10,158 nt of DNA, taken from positions 1 to 10,158 of the forward strand of contig JBKOWM010000152.1 of NCBI GenBank assembly GCA_046724395.1, given 5' to 3'. A program made the translations under genes and the position numbers. Position 1 is the stretch's first letter, and each line of letters begins with the position of its first letter. Of the stretch, positions 7,434 to 10,158 are shown piece after piece. This stretch comes from DATAEU01 sp046724395. Lineage in GTDB: Bacteria > Actinomycetota > UBA4738 > HRBIN12. Under the pieces are notes generated by a model. The model ran no database searches and was not told the origin of the DNA. It worked only from the letters and a program-made list of their open reading frames with translations.

Positions 7434-8633
7434 ATGGCGGTCGATGCGAGACGCGATCTCGTCGATCGGGCACTGTCCGAAGGAAACGGCATCCTCCGCC
7501 TGGACGCGGCCTGGGTCGGCCGGGACTTCCTCCCGGCGGGTCGGCGCCTCGGCGTTTCCGAGAACGCGTACGACCTCGGCGACCGCGGAGAGCTGTGCGA
7601 GCGCTGGCTCGCGTCGACGACGAAGGCCGACAACCGCATCGGACCCGACGATGAGGGCCTCAGCTATCTGGGGCTCGATGGTCCCGAGCGGCTCACGCTG
7701 AAGGAGGCTGTCGAGCGCGCGCCCGAGCAGATTATGGGCGCCGACTATGCCTCGACGCACGCGACGCTCGACCGGCTGGCCAAGATCTTCGACTACCGGG
7801 GCCGCCTGCCATTTCACCTGCACCAGCGACAGGAGCACGCCGCGCTGGTCGGAAGGCACTCCAAGGACGAGGCGTATTACTTCCCGCCCGGCGTGGACAT
7901 GGGAGAGCATCCGGAGACGTTCCTGGGGTTCCACCCGTCGATGCGCGACGAACAGACGCACGACGTCCTGTTGCCGTATCTGGAGGACTGGGACAGCGAT
8001 CTCATCCTGGGGCATTCGGTCGCGTACCTGCAGATCCCCGAGGAGGGGTTCCACGTGCCCTCGGGGGTCCTGCACGGTCCGGGCAGCGCGCTCACGATCG
8101 AGCTGCAGGAAGACTCCGACGTTTTCGCGATGCTTCAGGCCAAGGTGCATGGCCGGCCGATCGACAAGGAGCTTCTCTGGAAGGACGTGCGCCCCGAGGA
8201 CCGTGAGCGGAAGGGCGAACGCTTCATCCTCGAGCTGATCGACTGGGAGGAGAACGCCGACCCGTACTTCTACGAGAACCATCACCTCTCGCCGCACCTT
8301 GTGGAGGGCTCGCAGAGCGAGATGGGCGAGGAGCACTGGATCTATTACAACACCACCAAGTTCAGCGGGAAGAAGCTCGTCGTCCACCCCGGGTGCACGT
8401 ACGTCACCAGCGACCGCGGTGTCCACAACGTGCTCGTCTGGTCCGGGAGCGGGATGTATGGCGGAGTCGACGTCCGTGGCGGCGATCCACAGCGGGACGA
8501 GGTTCTGGTGGTGCACGACCGGGCCGTCGCCGGCGTGGAGGTTCGCAACACCGGCGCCGAGGACCTGCTCGCGATCAAGTTCTTCGGACCCGACGTCAAC
8601 CCCGACGTCCCGATGATCGAGCGCCGGCGATGA
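7434..8633 (+). CDS. Class I phosphomannose isomerase-like two-cupin protein (probable sugar isomerase)
   Basis: A 399-residue, probably cytoplasmic metal-dependent protein. ATG 7434 has GGAGG (7423-7427) 6 bases upstream. The central cupin shows FHLHQRQEH (127-135), then KDEAYYF (144-150), then FHVPSGVLHG (206-215): the layout matches class I phosphomannose isomerase, whose metal ligands come from a Q-x-H pair, the Glu of a KPE-like motif and a His in a PAG..H-like motif. Here H128, H130, E146 and H207 or H214 are the likely equivalents. A second, weaker cupin-like half follows (about 312-385, HPGCTYVTSDRGVHNVLVW). Family membership suggests aldose-ketose isomerisation of a sugar or sugar phosphate; the actual substrate is unknown and could be an unphosphorylated sugar released from the imported glycan. 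Its stop overlaps the next start (ATGA, 8630-8633), implying coupled translation. Confidence 0.85.
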   Translation: MAVDARRDLVDRALSEGNGILRLDAAWVGRDFLPAGRRLGVSENAYDLGDRGELCERWLASTTKADNRIGPDDEGLSYLGLDGPERLTLKEAVERAPEQIMGADYASTHATLDRLAKIFDYRGRLPFHLHQRQEHAALVGRHSKDEAYYFPPGVDMGEHPETFLGFHPSMRDEQTHDVLLPYLEDWDSDLILGHSVAYLQIPEEGFHVPSGVLHGPGSALTIELQEDSDVFAMLQAKVHGRPIDKELLWKDVRPEDRERKGERFILELIDWEENADPYFYENHHLSPHLVEGSQSEMGEEHWIYYNTTKFSGKKLVVHPGCTYVTSDRGVHNVLVWSGSGMYGGVDVRGGDPQRDEVLVVHDRAVAGVEVRNTGAEDLLAIKFFGPDVNPDVPMIERRR

Positions 8634-9694
8634 CGCCGGCGGAGGAGCAGGGGGGCGCGGACGATCCGAACCAGCGAGTCCGCTGGGGGATCCTCGGAAC
8701 CGGCAAGATCGCGAGGCTCTTGGCCGGCGCCCTCTCGGGTTCGCGGACGGGACGCCTCGTTGCGGTCGGCAGCCGCGACGCCGGGCGGGCCGGCGGCTTC
8801 GCCGCCGAGTTCGACGTCTCGCACGCATACGTCGGCTACGAGGACGTCGTCGGGGACGACGACGTCGACCTCGTCTACGTCGCGACGCCCCACCCGTTCC
8901 ACATCGACTGGGCGGTTCGCGCGGCGAACGCCGGCAAGCACGTCCTGTGCGAGAAGCCGATGGCCGTCACTTGCGCGGACGCAGAGCGCATCGTCGAGGC
9001 GGCGCGCCGGAACGATGTGTTCCTGCTCGAGGCGTTCGCGTATCGATGCCACCCCCAAACGCGCCGGCTCGTCGAGCTGATCCGGGGGGCGGTCATCGGC
9101 GAGGTTCGGATGATCGATGCCGTCTTCGGCTACGACGCGGGCCCCGAGCCTCAGAATTACCTGATGCTCCGGGAGCTGGCGGGAGGTGGAATCCTGGACG
9201 TCGGGTGCTACACGACGTCGATGTCGCACCTGATCGCGGCCGCGGCGCTCGGGCGGGCGGTGAGCCCCGCTATCGACGTCGCCGCCGCCGGCGACATCGG
9301 GCCCACCGGGGTCGACCACTCGACGGCGGCCACGTTGACCTTCGAGGGCGGGATCGTCGCCAGGGTCGCCTGCTCGATCCAGGCGAACCTCGACAGCTCC
9401 CTGCGGATCTACGGGTCGGGCGGGCGCATCACCGTCCCGTCGCCGTGGCTCCCGGGGCGGATCGGCTCTGACGCGATGATCGTCGTGGAACGATCGGCAT
9501 CCGAGACGGAGGTGATCGACGTCCCGCTCGAGGGCGACGTCTACGCCGTCGCGGTGGAGGCGGTGAACACGATGGTTCGCAAGGACGAGCGTTCGCCCTC
9601 CGTCATGACCTGGGAGGACTCGCTCGAGAACATGCGCACGCTCGATCGGTGGCGAGCGTCGATCGGGCTGCGCTTCGACGACGACGAGGAATAG
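8630..9694 (+). CDS. Gfo/Idh/MocA-family NAD(P)-dependent oxidoreductase
   Basis: A 354-residue cytoplasmic dehydrogenase of the glucose-fructose oxidoreductase / inositol dehydrogenase family. ATG 8630 overlaps the previous stop by ATGA; RVRWGILGTG begins 15 residues later. The N-terminal Rossmann fold has GILGTGKIA (20-28) for the dinucleotide, and ATPHPFH (85-91) before CEKPMA (107-112), whose K109 is the family's conserved active-site lysine. The C-terminal domain includes EAFAYRCHPQ (134-143) and GGGILDVGCY (185-194), close to the dihydrodiol/xylose dehydrogenase branch. It would oxidise a hydroxyl of a sugar, sugar acid or cyclitol; the exact substrate cannot be read. Pairing with the cupin isomerase points to a short catabolic route for the imported sugar. 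A LacI-type regulator follows 15 bases downstream on the same strand. Confidence 0.93.
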   Translation: MTPAEEQGGADDPNQRVRWGILGTGKIARLLAGALSGSRTGRLVAVGSRDAGRAGGFAAEFDVSHAYVGYEDVVGDDDVDLVYVATPHPFHIDWAVRAANAGKHVLCEKPMAVTCADAERIVEAARRNDVFLLEAFAYRCHPQTRRLVELIRGAVIGEVRMIDAVFGYDAGPEPQNYLMLRELAGGGILDVGCYTTSMSHLIAAAALGRAVSPAIDVAAAGDIGPTGVDHSTAATLTFEGGIVARVACSIQANLDSSLRIYGSGGRITVPSPWLPGRIGSDAMIVVERSASETEVIDVPLEGDVYAVAVEAVNTMVRKDERSPSVMTWEDSLENMRTLDRWRASIGLRFDDDEE

Positions 9695-9709
9695 GCCGGA
9701 GGGCGAGGA

Positions 9710-10158
9710 GTGGCGACGATCGCGGACGTGGCGAGGCAGGCGGGCGTCTCGGTGTCGACGGCGGCCCGCGTCCTGTCGGGCCGCGGATACGCAGCCGAGG
9801 AGACCCGCCGGTCGGTGCTGGGGGCGGCCAAGGAGCTCGGCTACGTTCCGAACCAGATCGCGCGCAGCCTTCGGACGCGTCAGACGAACATGCTCGGGCT
9901 GCTGATCGGCGACGTCGAGAACTCCTTCTACTCGGTGATCGCGAAGCACGTCGAATCGGTCGCCAAGGGCGCCGGGTACCACGTCGTGCTCTGCAACAGC
10001 GACGACGATCCGGCCATCGAGCGCGAGTACCTAAAGCTCCTGGAGGCGATGCACGTGGACGCGCTGGTCGTCACGCCGACCACCAAGAACCGACGGTACC
10101 TGGCGAATCTGCTGGACAAGGGCATGGTCATCGTCCAGGTCGACCGACGGGTCGAGGG
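9710..10158 (+). CDS. LacI-family transcriptional regulator (3' partial)
   Basis: The first 149 residues of a repressor, cut by the window end. GTG 9710 is chosen because GGAGG (9698-9702) stands 7 bases upstream and the product begins MATIADVARQAGVS, as in family members. The helix-turn-helix spans about 4-24, the hinge helix about 47-56 (PNQIARSLRT), and L54 sits where PurR's Leu54 enters the central CG step of its operator. The effector-binding domain starts near 60 (MLGLLIGDVENSFYS) and reads VDALVVTPT at about 116-124. The recognition helix is VSVSTAARVLSG, with A18-A19 where most relatives have V-S. Arg20 is as in CcpA. It probably represses the transporter operon by binding the CG-centred sites at 2704 and 2791, and would be co-transcribed with it; both are inference. 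Confidence 0.92.
   Translation, partial: MATIADVARQAGVSVSTAARVLSGRGYAAEETRRSVLGAAKELGYVPNQIARSLRTRQTNMLGLLIGDVENSFYSVIAKHVESVAKGAGYHVVLCNSDDDPAIEREYLKLLEAMHVDALVVTPTTKNRRYLANLLDKGMVIVQVDRRVE

Noticed and set aside
8345..9982. Second long minus-strand open frame (545 codons) over the cupin end, oxidoreductase and regulator.
   Set aside because: Same cause: antisense to real genes, low-complexity composition, no ribosome site or domain.

Overview
The window is a GC-rich bacterial segment in which every convincing gene lies on the + strand. Strong G/C preference at third codon positions, short lipoprotein signal peptides ending in a Gly/Asn/Ser linker, and the form of the MalK/UgpC-type ATPase (an acidic insert near its C-terminus) fit an actinobacterium or a related high-GC lineage such as Chloroflexota. 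I cannot place it more finely from sequence alone. There is no RNA gene, transposon, CRISPR array or phage gene.

Layout. (1) 3-1217: the C-terminal 404 residues of a large protein whose start lies outside the window; it resembles the end of a carbohydrate-active enzyme but I cannot name its family. (2) 1349-2638 and 2917-4203: two consecutive sugar-binding lipoproteins of a CUT1-type ABC importer, about 80% identical by hand alignment, so a tandem duplication. (3) 4280-5200, 5205-6119 and 6141-7400: the two permeases and the ATPase of the importer. (4) 7434-8633: a two-cupin protein resembling class I phosphomannose isomerase. (5) 8630-9694: a Gfo/Idh/MocA-family NAD(P)-dependent oxidoreductase overlapping the cupin gene by ATGA. 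(6) 9710 to the end: the N-terminal 149 residues of a LacI-family regulator.

How it fits together. This looks like a complete carbohydrate uptake and catabolism operon: two binding proteins capture sugars outside the cell, one shared permease pair with its ATPase imports them, and the cupin and oxidoreductase probably convert the sugar in the cytoplasm. The LacI-type protein is the likely sugar-responsive repressor. Its probable targets can be read in the sequence: 14-bp CG-centred sites of the cre/LacI-family type lie at 2704-2717 and 2791-2804 in the leader of the second binding protein (the latter over a predicted -10 box), with a weaker copy at 1215-1228 before the first, overlapping the stop codon of the upstream gene. 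A strong 11-bp hairpin (4226-4253) separates the binding proteins from the permeases, where sugar ABC operons often lower downstream expression. The substrate cannot be determined from the window.

Intergenic stretches: 1218-1348 and 2639-2916 hold the regulatory elements listed; the other gaps are only a few to 76 bases. I see no wholly new type of system; the best leads are the duplicated, separately controlled binding proteins, the operator set, the unassigned first protein and the cupin/oxidoreductase pair.
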